DNA of 64,000 nt, taken from NCBI GenBank assembly GCA_012959465.1, contig DUDC01000207.1, forward strand, positions 26,307-90,306, given 5' to 3'. Positions 37,001 to 44,468 of this stretch are shown piece after piece (the stretch's first letter is position 1; each line of letters opens with the position of its first letter). Source of the stretch: Planctomycetaceae bacterium. Its GTDB lineage: Bacteria; Planctomycetota; Planctomycetia; Pirellulales; Pirellulaceae. A program made the translations under genes and the position numbers. The notes below the pieces were generated by a model that saw only the letters and a list, made by a program, of their open reading frames with translations, was not told the origin of the DNA and did not search any database.

Positions 37001-39158
37001 ACTGACGTGATGATTCTTCGTCTCGCTGCCGGTCTTCCAGGAAGCCGTTATAGGTTCGCTGCAATTCCATGACGAACGATTTTTTGTCGCTGAGCGCATC
37101 ATGAATCAGGGTGCAGACGTCCTGTAAACCCTGAGTACACAGTCTCGCATAAACAACGTCCAACGCGGCCCGTTTCTCGCACACAAAAAGCACTCGTCGC
37201 CCGCGGGCCACATAGTCGGCAATCAAATTGGCAATCGTCTGCGATTTTCCCGTTCCGGGCGGACCTTGAATAATGTAGGAGCCGCCGGCACGCGCGGCTC
37301 CGATTGCAGCGGCCTGCGATGGATCAGCCGGAAGAATGTCGTGTCGCTCTGCCAAAGCCGGTGATTGAAACGCCTCTCGATCGATCGGTTTTGGAGTGAG
37401 CGAAAATGTTGCGTCGAATGCAGGGCTTCGCAAATCTTGGTCAATGACCGCCTCGTAGTCGCGGACCAGCGACATTCGTCGATAGCGAAAATTCGCAAGT
37501 GTCACGGAGCAGAGGTCAAATTCCCATACGTGGTGGTTGATCGATTTGCCGTCAACTCGCACTCGTCCTCCCGCACGTTCAGCGGATGGCTGCTCCACCA
37601 TGGCACCGTCTCGGTCGAAAATGGGGCCGTCAGAAACATCTCTATCGCCGTGCACTCGCCCCAAGAATAACTTGATACCCAACGGGTCGTACGTCGAGGC
37701 GTCGTAACTGTAATCGAATTCAGCGTATGTGCGATAACCGCGGCGCCGTGACTTTGCCCGCCGCAAGTGTTGTTCTAATCGCCTTCGAGCACGGTGGTAC
37801 ACCACTTCGACTCGTGGTCGGTCCAAATATTGGACCTCCAATCCTTGCCCCGACTGGTCCACTTGGGCGGTTAGCCAGCGGTAGAGCTCGCCGAGGTCCG
37901 TTTCGCTGAGGTCGATCGACTCGGGAAGCTCGATTCCGTAGAGCGAATTCAGATGATAGCGAACGGCCGGATTCACCTCTGCTACGGAAGTGGCCGCCTC
38001 GAGATAGTATTGATCCTGGACACCTTTTTCACGGCGGAGCGTCACTGGCAACAGCACAAGCGGTGATTCGTACCGTTGCGGCGGATCCTCCTTCAGGTTT
38101 GACCAACGAAGGAAGCAGGCGACCAACCTCAACTGTGCAAATCCGTACTCGGCCGCATCGCGACGAGCATTCCCGCGTATGCGTTCCATGACCGACGGCA
38201 AATAACAGGCTTCCACGAAATTCAAATGATCGTTTAGCAGGAGTGGAGTGCCACTTATCAAGCGATCCTGCAGGTCCTGATTCCAAATCAGAATGTGCTC
38301 GGTCTCGATCGTCTGAACATCTTGAGTCAACGGTACCGATCCGATGGTGAGATTGGCTGTCGATGAACTGCTGCGGAAATGTAACAGTCGGTTGCGACGG
38401 GAGAGGTCGAACAAACGCTGTTGTAGCCTCGCCAGAATGGTGTCCTGCTTCCCCTGAGGGTCGTTGGCCTGGAACCCTTCAATGGCGGCCAGTTCGTACT
38501 CTAGTTCGACCGATTCTCCTCGGTAATTCGTAAGTGATTGAGCTATCGCGCGTAAATCAATCGGTCGGCGAGTACGGTCGAGCTCGGTAAGTTGAACAAT
38601 AGTTCGGGCGATCACAGGATGAAGATCGGGTCGGATCGCGAACAGGTTTTGACGCGACGACACAAACCGTTTCATCTGATCGGGCAAGCGAAGGTCGAGA
38701 CCTAGGGCGATCCCCGCCATGAGTAGTCCGCAAAGATAGCTGTCAACTGACGCGTCGTGATGGTCCAGTAATTGTTCCCAACTCTGGCAATCAATCACGT
38801 ACCCGGGCTGTTGAAAATCCTCGTCGCCAGGTTCCAACAAGTGCAACTCTCGATACGTGTCACGTTCGTCAGTGACACGAACCGTCTCAGCGACAATCGC
38901 CATAGCTCCTTCGAAGATCGCCTGTCGGCGATTCACCTCAGCGAAATTTAGTTGCGGCAGCGTTGCCTCCTTTTGCTCAAACCATATCCTGCCTCGCTCG
39001 ACAAATAGTTTCTGCCCATGGTCTGCCGGTCCGACAAGCTGGTCATCGTGAGTGTCGGCGAGCTGCTCCAACAATGGCACGATGGCGGTCACGGTGTCTT
39101 GGGTGGACAGCCCGTCCGGGAGAACAATGTCGGCGAAAAAAGATGTCAGGGAGAGCAT
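34044..39158 (-). CDS. Large SF1-type DUF4011 helicase with kinase-like N-terminus and nuclease-like C-terminus
   Basis: This is a 1704-residue multidomain protein. Residues about 110-215 resemble the C-lobe of a protein kinase (SWEQLLDHHDASVDSYLCGLL...TELDRTRRP), but no ATP-binding lysine, HRD or DFG motif is seen, so it may be a pseudokinase. A DUF4011-like part starts near 240 (ILARLQQRLFDLSRRNRLLHF). The SF1 helicase core has the Walker A GPPGTGKS at about 632-639, the Walker B-like VVIFDEASQVT near 1260 with VGDEMQLPP, YRSRNELLI, and motif VI KRLNVAFTRAKHH near 1530. The C-terminus (about 1600-1704) fits a PD-(D/E)xK-like nuclease of the MTES_1575 type (FRCDLAI...LGALLDGPQSY...FGWNVERVLLKDWW). 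The gene follows an M48 metalloprotease gene by 24 bases. Function is not known; COG1112-type helicases act in some antiviral systems. Confidence 0.9.
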   Translation of the reverse strand: MLSLTSFFADIVLPDGLSTQDTVTAIVPLLEQLADTHDDQLVGPADHGQKLFVERGRIWFEQKEATLPQLNFAEVNRRQAIFEGAMAIVAETVRVTDERDTYRELHLLEPGDEDFQQPGYVIDCQSWEQLLDHHDASVDSYLCGLLMAGIALGLDLRLPDQMKRFVSSRQNLFAIRPDLHPVIARTIVQLTELDRTRRPIDLRAIAQSLTNYRGESVELEYELAAIEGFQANDPQGKQDTILARLQQRLFDLSRRNRLLHFRSSSSTANLTIGSVPLTQDVQTIETEHILIWNQDLQDRLISGTPLLLNDHLNFVEACYLPSVMERIRGNARRDAAEYGFAQLRLVACFLRWSNLKEDPPQRYESPLVLLPVTLRREKGVQDQYYLEAATSVAEVNPAVRYHLNSLYGIELPESIDLSETDLGELYRWLTAQVDQSGQGLEVQYLDRPRVEVVYHRARRRLEQHLRRAKSRRRGYRTYAEFDYSYDASTYDPLGIKLFLGRVHGDRDVSDGPIFDRDGAMVEQPSAERAGGRVRVDGKSINHHVWEFDLCSVTLANFRYRRMSLVRDYEAVIDQDLRSPAFDATFSLTPKPIDREAFQSPALAERHDILPADPSQAAAIGAARAGGSYIIQGPPGTGKSQTIANLIADYVARGRRVLFVCEKRAALDVVYARLCTQGLQDVCTLIHDALSDKKSFVMELQRTYNGFLEDRQRDEESSRQSSVDSLQHQLDPLIQFGDVMVSPGDRSDVSTVRLLERVLELGMNRSEEIDETLPDVSQWHRHKEDLQRLMDVLASLSNTSPVFSRHPLANLSPEILERPRPRQWIAEQVTRSLDVLAALEKSSEQSKLPLETLQAMEHLIAVRAYVQKCSTLASSENLALTDPHSDRSQQLENLRREVLEKQRQLQVLKDQNSFWNERLDRQSATIARQQLQRLEMSWTKWLQPTWWRLRGTLSRRYRIGEHDIRPLWSHVVDQLLLEYDAGDEVEEARSQVSQQHGVSGDLAWLDEEIATVRAAIKELPLWLDEFHRGLIERDNTGQYFSELNEFASLVDRWYTISRGFLLDTDKLSVSELISRVANVEPALVGLADFLDCLKPLSRLPKELQSTIRVFPDSLSQLEGRLTENSLLQLQLDDREFARFNGEQRDKLANRGYERYQQLLLANAAMIRGRVRDQFLQRVGLTNRSASELSEEETVLRDQYKKGRRVLEHEFGKSMRYKAIRDLAAAESGVVVRDLKPVWLMSPLSVADTLPLDAELFDVVIFDEASQVTLESAAPTLFRAPQVIIVGDEMQLPPTSFFVSHRDTAEDELSFEEDGEDHEYSLSADSLLNHASRNLASTMLSWHYRSRNELLISFSNWRFYHGRLLTVPEEELLLPDAKKLDVQSADDASTFAALALSRAVSFHQLANGVYERRRNRSEADYIARLTREILSHPDGKTLGIIAFSEAQQDEIENALQKLADEDDAFRQRLDAELEREEDGQFVGLLVKNLENIQGDERDIIVLSVCYGPGPDGRMLMNFGPINRAGGEKRLNVAFTRAKHHMMLVSSIDHAKITNDHNDGAYCLKCYLRYAAAVSVGDTEQFELVLQGLSLGRDTESGKSTEPVSHAARQIAERLQGEGFCCDFAVGHSGFRCDLAIYREGDQCYRLGALLDGPQSYQLDDPVEREILRPRLLEIFGWNVERVLLKDWWNQPESVVSQLRSRLESDS

Positions 39159-39182
39159 AGAGCATCCGGTCCGTATTCTCGG

Positions 39183-40361
39183 TCACGCGTGCTTTGTATC
39201 CGCTTCCAACAACAATTGGCCACGATCAGCGTGTAATTGCTGCATCCGTCGTTTGCCAATTTTGAGCTCTTTGCAAATCACAGCTTGCACGTGTGCAGTC
39301 CAAGTAACTTCCTCCCACACCTCCAACGCCCATGCCAACGGGTAGCCTTCCAATTCTCGGTCGACCGTCAGGATGTCAAGTGTGAGGTATGCCAGGTAAT
39401 CGCGAAGTCCCTCGTCGTTTATCTCATTCAACTTCCCCAGGATTGATCCGTCGTTCGAGGCTTGTGATGAATCGGAAAAAAAGAGCTTGCAATGCCGCAT
39501 CACTCGGTCCGTGCGCATCCATGTCGGCTCAACCAGACGATTCAACAGCCAAGCCGTCCAAACTTCCAAGTCCCGTTGGTCGATCAGGCAAAGTCGTTCG
39601 AGTGTCATTTCTCCGCAGACTGCCGCCAAGACTTCTGCTTCACATTCGGACTTGGACTTTAGCCACCGAGCGGCGGCCCAGCGACGCATATCGGTGGAAG
39701 GGTGCGTTCCCGTCGAGGAGCACGGTGCCAACGGATCTTCTGTCACCGCAACGTCAAGATCGCTGGGAGCCAACGGCTGGTCAGGGTGTTGTAATTTCCA
39801 AATTGCCGTAGAAAATTCGGCGAGGCTCGATTCCATTTGGAGCGAATGACGGTCGCAGACTAATTCCGACAGCCACCGATAACGTCGTTCCGTCTCCCGC
39901 GCCACCTGACGGTCGCCGCGGCCCACCAAGGCTGCTAAGACCATCTCTGTCGTTCGGTACTGTCCATTGAAAGTCGTCCACAGCCAGTAGTGGCAAATTT
40001 CATGCCCCAAAATGATGCGTAGTTCTGCATTGGAACAATGAGCAAACTGCCGGGGAGAAACGACGAGGTGTATCTCGTCTGGAACGAAACAAAGCCGCGG
40101 AATCACCGGCCGGCCATCTTGAGGTTGATGGACAAAAATAGGGACTTGGTCGATCTCCAAATTGGCTACCACCGATCGACACAGATCGGTAATTCGCTCC
40201 GCCTCCGATCCGTCCAAGGTCTCTGTGCGGCGGAGCAGGTCGAGACGAACTCGTTCGGTCTGTTCGCTGTGAAAGACCGGCGAGTCACATTCTCTCCACA
40301 AATCAGGAAAGTCAGCCGATGCAAGCTTCACCACTTGATCAATGTAGGGACAAATCGCCAT
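39183..40361 (-). CDS. Soluble M48-type zinc metallopeptidase
   Basis: The protein of 392 residues contains HEICH (H120, E121, H124) in the helix ELRIILGHEICHYW. The third zinc ligand is E166 in SELVCDRH, with D170 in the usual ExxxD position of the M48 family (HtpX/Ste24). No signal peptide or transmembrane helix is visible, unlike membrane-bound HtpX, so it should be cytoplasmic. The C-terminal half (about 180-392) is helical with a Trp-rich segment (WTAWLLNRLVEPTW) and is not recognised. It is the first gene of a two-gene leftward unit with the DUF4011 helicase. The substrate is unknown; an activated-protease role beside a sensor helicase is an inference. Confidence 0.85.
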   Translation of the reverse strand: MAICPYIDQVVKLASADFPDLWRECDSPVFHSEQTERVRLDLLRRTETLDGSEAERITDLCRSVVANLEIDQVPIFVHQPQDGRPVIPRLCFVPDEIHLVVSPRQFAHCSNAELRIILGHEICHYWLWTTFNGQYRTTEMVLAALVGRGDRQVARETERRYRWLSELVCDRHSLQMESSLAEFSTAIWKLQHPDQPLAPSDLDVAVTEDPLAPCSSTGTHPSTDMRRWAAARWLKSKSECEAEVLAAVCGEMTLERLCLIDQRDLEVWTAWLLNRLVEPTWMRTDRVMRHCKLFFSDSSQASNDGSILGKLNEINDEGLRDYLAYLTLDILTVDRELEGYPLAWALEVWEEVTWTAHVQAVICKELKIGKRRMQQLHADRGQLLLEADTKHA

Positions 40362-40538
40362 TCAATTGCCAGGTGTTGTGGGATCCTAGTTGCCGCGGCT
40401 GCATTATAGCCGAATTGGCGATTAGCCCCAACTTGCCTAAATTGGTTGTAGTAGCCACACTGGAAGGGTTGCTCGAAGCGGTTGCTGCCGATACCGCTCG
40501 TTACCATGTAACATGTCAGCCATCGGAAAGGATTGGTC

Positions 40539-41213
40539 GTGCCACGTCATTCACTCAATCGGACCTGTTTAGCTACCGGTTTGCTCGCCGTGACCATGGC
40601 ATTGTCCGTATGGGCACAACCGCCCCGCAAAGGAAACCAAACACAGTCGACTCTTCCGTCCGACCAACGTTTATTGAAACTGCACAGGACGTTCATCATT
40701 GACGCCGAGAAGTTGGCGATCGAGTACGAACGCGAGAAGGATCTGGATAAGGCGAAAGCGGTCTATGGCGAGATTCTGAAACTCTACCCACAACACCAAT
40801 TGGCTAGGAACAAGCTGAAGTTGATTCGCAGCGTCGAGGAGAATGCGGACAAGGCAATCATCACGATCGCTGGCGACGAGGGCTGGCAGTACACTGGCTT
40901 CAATGTGATTAAAGGCAAACCGGTACGCATCAGCGCCAAGGGGATCTGGACGTTTCGCCTGAGTGTCAACGTGCCGCCCGATGGTGTGAAGATACCCAAG
41001 GAGTTACGGGAATTTAATCTTGGCAGTCTGGTCGGAACGATCAGTAACGGGCAAGAAAACGAGATCGAACAGTTCTTGGTAGGAAATAGCGTGACGCTCG
41101 TTCCCAAAAAGTCCGGCCGCCTGCTTTTGCGAATGTACGATGTCTTGCCGACCGACAACGCCGGTGAAATGACGGTCGAAGTCCGAGGATCATTCACGCG
41201 AGCGCGTCGCTAA
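40539..41213 (+). CDS. Exported protein with LecA (PA-IL)-like domain
   Basis: The GTG at 40539 is chosen, since AAAGGA lies about six bases upstream; a TTG at 40533 is also in frame. A signal peptide (TGLLAVTMALSVWAQ) is followed by a TPR-like helical pair (AEKLAIEYEREKDLDKAKAVY..ILKLYPQHQLARNKL). The C-terminal 110 residues match the PA-IL/LecA beta-sandwich pattern: WQYTGFNVIKGKPVRISAKG, LGSLVGTISNG, and FLVGNSV...GRLLLRMYDV...DNAGEMTVEV. LecA binds galactosides through calcium; the calcium ligands are not clearly conserved here, so sugar binding is not asserted. Its stop is three bases from the ggt stop. Function unknown. Confidence 0.75.
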   Translation: MPRHSLNRTCLATGLLAVTMALSVWAQPPRKGNQTQSTLPSDQRLLKLHRTFIIDAEKLAIEYEREKDLDKAKAVYGEILKLYPQHQLARNKLKLIRSVEENADKAIITIAGDEGWQYTGFNVIKGKPVRISAKGIWTFRLSVNVPPDGVKIPKELREFNLGSLVGTISNGQENEIEQFLVGNSVTLVPKKSGRLLLRMYDVLPTDNAGEMTVEVRGSFTRARR

Positions 41214-41216
41214 CGA

Positions 41217-42953
41217 TCACTTGTCGCTTTCTACACCAGCGGCAAATCCACTTCGCCTCCAGTCGCCCACACCCCACGCTACACCATTCTTGTCGATGGC
41301 AATCGACTGAGCGGATCCTTGCGGGTAGCGACGAGTTAATTGATGCCCAACCTTGTTCAGACGGGCAACTTCCTGCTCATAGTCCGAATGTAGTAAACCC
41401 TCAAACGACAAAGTGTCAGGCAACCATTGGTGATGCGAACGAGGGCCGCGAACAGCTTGGTCCAAGGGCAACTCGTATTCGAGATGGCTAACCAAGATCG
41501 AGATCACGGTGTTGATGATCGTCCGCCCACCGGGGCTCCCTGTCACCAAGACAACCCGACCATCCTTTCGCACAATCGTCGGCGTTTGAGAACTCAGCAT
41601 CCGTTTTCGCGGTTGGATGGTGTTGGGCTCCGTTCCGATTCGACCCTTCATATCGGTGCGCCCGGGGATCCAGTTGAAGTCACCCATTTCGTTATTGAGA
41701 ACGAATCCCGCACCGACAACGACAATTTTACATCCCCAACTCGCCTCCAGTGTATAGGTGTTGGAGACAGCCATTCCGTCAGCATCCACAACAGAGAAAT
41801 GCGTCGTTTGATTCGACTCCTCAACGATTGGCAGTGGGGCGGCTAGTTCTACACTGTTACCGGCAGAATTGAGGTCAACCTTTTCCGCTAGGGCGAGAGC
41901 AAACTCCGGTGTCAACAGCTGTGGCGAAATCTCGATAAAGTCGGAGTCGCCCAGGTTTAGAGCTCGCTGATGAAATGCGTGACGCATCGCCTCACCCATC
42001 AAGTGCAAAGTGCGAAAAGAAAAGCGGTCGGCGTGGGCGCGAAGGTCGAAACTCTCTAACATCTCCATGGCGATCACCGTGCAGGTACCACCCGAGCTGG
42101 GCGGCGGTGCGCCAAAGATTTCGAACTGGCGGTACTTTCCCTTGGTAGCTGCTCGATCGTTTGCATGGTAGGCGAGCAAATCCTGTTCAGAAATGAGTCC
42201 TTCATGACGGCTCATTTCTTCCGCAATCAACTTTGCCACCGGCCCTTGATAGAACCCGGCCGGACCCAGGTCAGCGATTCGCTGCAGTGTGCTAGCCAGA
42301 TCCGGCAACAGTAGCGTGTCACCCACTTTCCAAAGCGTTCCATCTGGCTTTCCGTAGACGCGGCGAAGTTCGTTGAACCGGTCATCGTTTGCGAGGACTG
42401 GCATGGCCAACACTTTGTTGATCGACGAGGCCAGTGGCCTATCGATGAACACACCGTTCTTGGCAAGTCGAATGGCCGGGTCAACTAGAACGGCCCATTC
42501 GAGCTTTCCATATTTTTTATGCGCCAAGAACAGCCCAGCGACAGTTCCCGGTACGCCAGCCGCTTTATGGCTCAACGCCGTCTCACCAAGGGTGAATGAA
42601 TGTCGGTGGGCGGTCCCCGGTGCCATTTCACGATACTCGATGCACCGCACGTCACCTTCCGGCGGCGCGACCAACATGAATCCGCCCCCGCCGATATTTC
42701 CCGCTTCCGGCCAAGATACGGCCATCGCGAAGCCGACTGCGACGGCCGCATCGACCGCATTCCCTCCCTTGGCGAGAATGTCACGCCCGATTTCACTGGC
42801 AACCTTGGACGCCGATACGACCATTCCACCACGGGACTTGGCTTGATGCACGGCCCGACTGAAAGGTTCATCGCCACTCGAGGACAAACTCGTCGTCACG
42901 ACTGTTAAACCAACGAGTAACCCGCAAACTCTAACTCGGCAGCCAAATCGCAT
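41217..42953 (-). CDS. ggt: Gamma-glutamyltranspeptidase
   Basis: This is an exported N-terminal-nucleophile enzyme of 578 residues that cleaves gamma-glutamyl bonds, as in glutathione. A signal peptide (VCGLLVGLTVVTTSLSSS) leads into the large subunit with GGNAVDAAVAVGFAMAVSWPE and GGGGFML. The self-cleavage nucleophile is T383 in ESNQTTHFSVVD, exactly matching the family's NQTTH site, and YTLEASWG and NNEMGDFN follow. The oxyanion GSPGGRTI is also intact, so the enzyme should mature to two subunits. It is expected to act outside the cytoplasmic membrane. It converges with the LecA-like gene and is divergent from the desaturase. Confidence 0.95.
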   Translation of the reverse strand: MRFGCRVRVCGLLVGLTVVTTSLSSSGDEPFSRAVHQAKSRGGMVVSASKVASEIGRDILAKGGNAVDAAVAVGFAMAVSWPEAGNIGGGGFMLVAPPEGDVRCIEYREMAPGTAHRHSFTLGETALSHKAAGVPGTVAGLFLAHKKYGKLEWAVLVDPAIRLAKNGVFIDRPLASSINKVLAMPVLANDDRFNELRRVYGKPDGTLWKVGDTLLLPDLASTLQRIADLGPAGFYQGPVAKLIAEEMSRHEGLISEQDLLAYHANDRAATKGKYRQFEIFGAPPPSSGGTCTVIAMEMLESFDLRAHADRFSFRTLHLMGEAMRHAFHQRALNLGDSDFIEISPQLLTPEFALALAEKVDLNSAGNSVELAAPLPIVEESNQTTHFSVVDADGMAVSNTYTLEASWGCKIVVVGAGFVLNNEMGDFNWIPGRTDMKGRIGTEPNTIQPRKRMLSSQTPTIVRKDGRVVLVTGSPGGRTIINTVISILVSHLEYELPLDQAVRGPRSHHQWLPDTLSFEGLLHSDYEQEVARLNKVGHQLTRRYPQGSAQSIAIDKNGVAWGVGDWRRSGFAAGVESDK

Positions 42954-43013
42954 GTCAAATCCCCAGTCACTACGGCCCAGCTTACTCGTCGATTCATTAG
43001 GTAATTGGAAAAC

Positions 43014-43030
43014 CCGAGGCTGAGCTTCGG
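43014..43030. repeat. Short palindrome with ACCCGAGGCT core
   Basis: CCGAGGCT and AGCTTCGG form a 7-of-8 stem around one base. The core matches the repeats at 33997 and 44435. Here it lies between divergent genes (ggt and the desaturase), so a terminator role is less likely. Confidence 0.45.
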
Positions 43031-43209
43031 ATAAGTAGAGAGAGCTTACGGATTATTCCAAGCGTCACGTCCAACTATTCTATTCAACCGTTTCGCAGGA
43101 TGCGACAAATCGCCAACCCAAACTCGTTTCCGTAAAGCTCGAACGCAGCAAACACGAAAATACTCATCAAGGAATGGAATTTGAACCACATCAGCTAGGG
43201 CGTAATTCG

Positions 43210-44337
43210 ATGGACGATCGTTCGAACCTACCAGTGGCCGACGCGCGACGTCTTGTTCGTGGATTGACGCGTCCAAACCCCGTCATCTACTGGGCCGACT
43301 TCCTGATCAGCATAACCGTTGCGTACGGCGCGTTGACCGTGTATCTGACGGCGCCACTATTTTCCGCCCTGCAAGTTGCCACATTTTCACTTACCGCGTT
43401 CGCGATGTACCGGATCAGCCTTTTCATGCACGAACTAGTTCACTTTAAGAAGGGAGAGATGACCGTTTTTCAAGTTTGCTGGAATATCATCGCTGGCATA
43501 CCCATGTTAACGCCCTCGTTCTTTTACGAGAGTCACATCGCTCACCACAACACGCACCACTACGGCACTCGAAACGACGGGGAATACCTCCCGCTCGGCA
43601 ACGGCGCGTTACGCGATCTTGTCGCCTACGCGGCTCAGGTAGTGCTTCAACCGATCGTCGTCACCGTTCGGTTTCTTCTGACGCCGATATCCTTCCTGCA
43701 CCCCAAGTTGCGACAGTGGACATTAGAAAGAGCGTCATCATTTGTTATTAACTTCTCCTATCGAAAACCGATTTCGACGAACGCGCCGCGGCGTGCCTGG
43801 GCGGCAATGGAGCTGGCCTGCAGCCTGCGCGCTTGGGTCATCTTCATCGCGCCAATCGTCGGACTGACGACTTGGTCACGCGTACCACAGTTGTACGCGT
43901 TAGCCGTTGCCATTCTAACCCTCAATCATCTCCGCGCACTCTCGTCTCATCGTTTCCTCAGCGATGGCGACCGCATGAGCCACTCGAACCAGTTCTCCGA
44001 CTCGACAATCATCACGGGCAACCTGTTCACATCACTTATTTGTCCACTCGGACAACGTTATCACGCCTTGCACCACCTCATCCCTTCTCTTCCGTATCAC
44101 AATCTGGCAGAGGCTCACCGCCGTCTGTCGTCCGAGTTACCGGCTGATTCACCCTACCACAAGGCCGTCTACCCATCTTACTTTGCAGTGCTCCGAGAAA
44201 TGCGGACACATTATCTCACGCATCAATCCGAGGCCGACCAAATCAAGCGTCGCTGGTATGAAACCGATTTGCAAAGCGACACGATTACAATGCCGTCGCC
44301 TCGCGAACAGCCAGAGAACCTCTCGGCCAGCGCGTGA
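43210..44337 (+). CDS. Fatty acid desaturase family protein
   Basis: This membrane di-iron enzyme introduces a double bond (or a hydroxyl) into a lipid or carotenoid. Histidine boxes are visible: HELVH, HIAHHNTHH and HALHH. Several hydrophobic stretches lie between them, as in the family. The ATG at 43210 has AGGGCG about eight bases upstream; an upstream ATG at 43174 is also in frame but has AAGGA only one base away. The protein is about 375 residues. The substrate is not clear from sequence; both acyl-lipid desaturases and carotenoid hydroxylase-like enzymes share this layout. It converges with glcF across a hairpin repeat. Confidence 0.85.
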   Translation: MDDRSNLPVADARRLVRGLTRPNPVIYWADFLISITVAYGALTVYLTAPLFSALQVATFSLTAFAMYRISLFMHELVHFKKGEMTVFQVCWNIIAGIPMLTPSFFYESHIAHHNTHHYGTRNDGEYLPLGNGALRDLVAYAAQVVLQPIVVTVRFLLTPISFLHPKLRQWTLERASSFVINFSYRKPISTNAPRRAWAAMELACSLRAWVIFIAPIVGLTTWSRVPQLYALAVAILTLNHLRALSSHRFLSDGDRMSHSNQFSDSTIITGNLFTSLICPLGQRYHALHHLIPSLPYHNLAEAHRRLSSELPADSPYHKAVYPSYFAVLREMRTHYLTHQSEADQIKRRWYETDLQSDTITMPSPREQPENLSASA

Positions 44338-44391
44338 TTGCCGTCCCGCCAATGTGTGGCACTGGCTCTGTCAGTGTTCTTTAGCCTAACA

Positions 44392-44448
44392 CGCTAGCGT
44401 CGGGTCTTGTCGTTAGCATCGCGTGATCTCAAGAACCCGAGGCTAGCG
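44392..44448. repeat. Hairpin repeat of the ACCCGAGGCTA family between convergent genes
   Basis: The left arm 44392-44408 and right arm 44431-44448 pair with one bulge and one mismatch around a 22-base loop. The element lies between the desaturase stop (44337) and the glcF stop (44469). It is likely a bidirectional terminator. Confidence 0.65.
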
Positions 44449-44468
44449 CCTTTTGGCTCAACTGACTG

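Noticed and set aside
34044..40361. Calling the protease-helicase pair a known Mokosh system
   Set aside because: Mokosh is defined by other partner or fused domains (PLD), and the M48 partner and the kinase motif loss do not fit, so only a resemblance is claimed.
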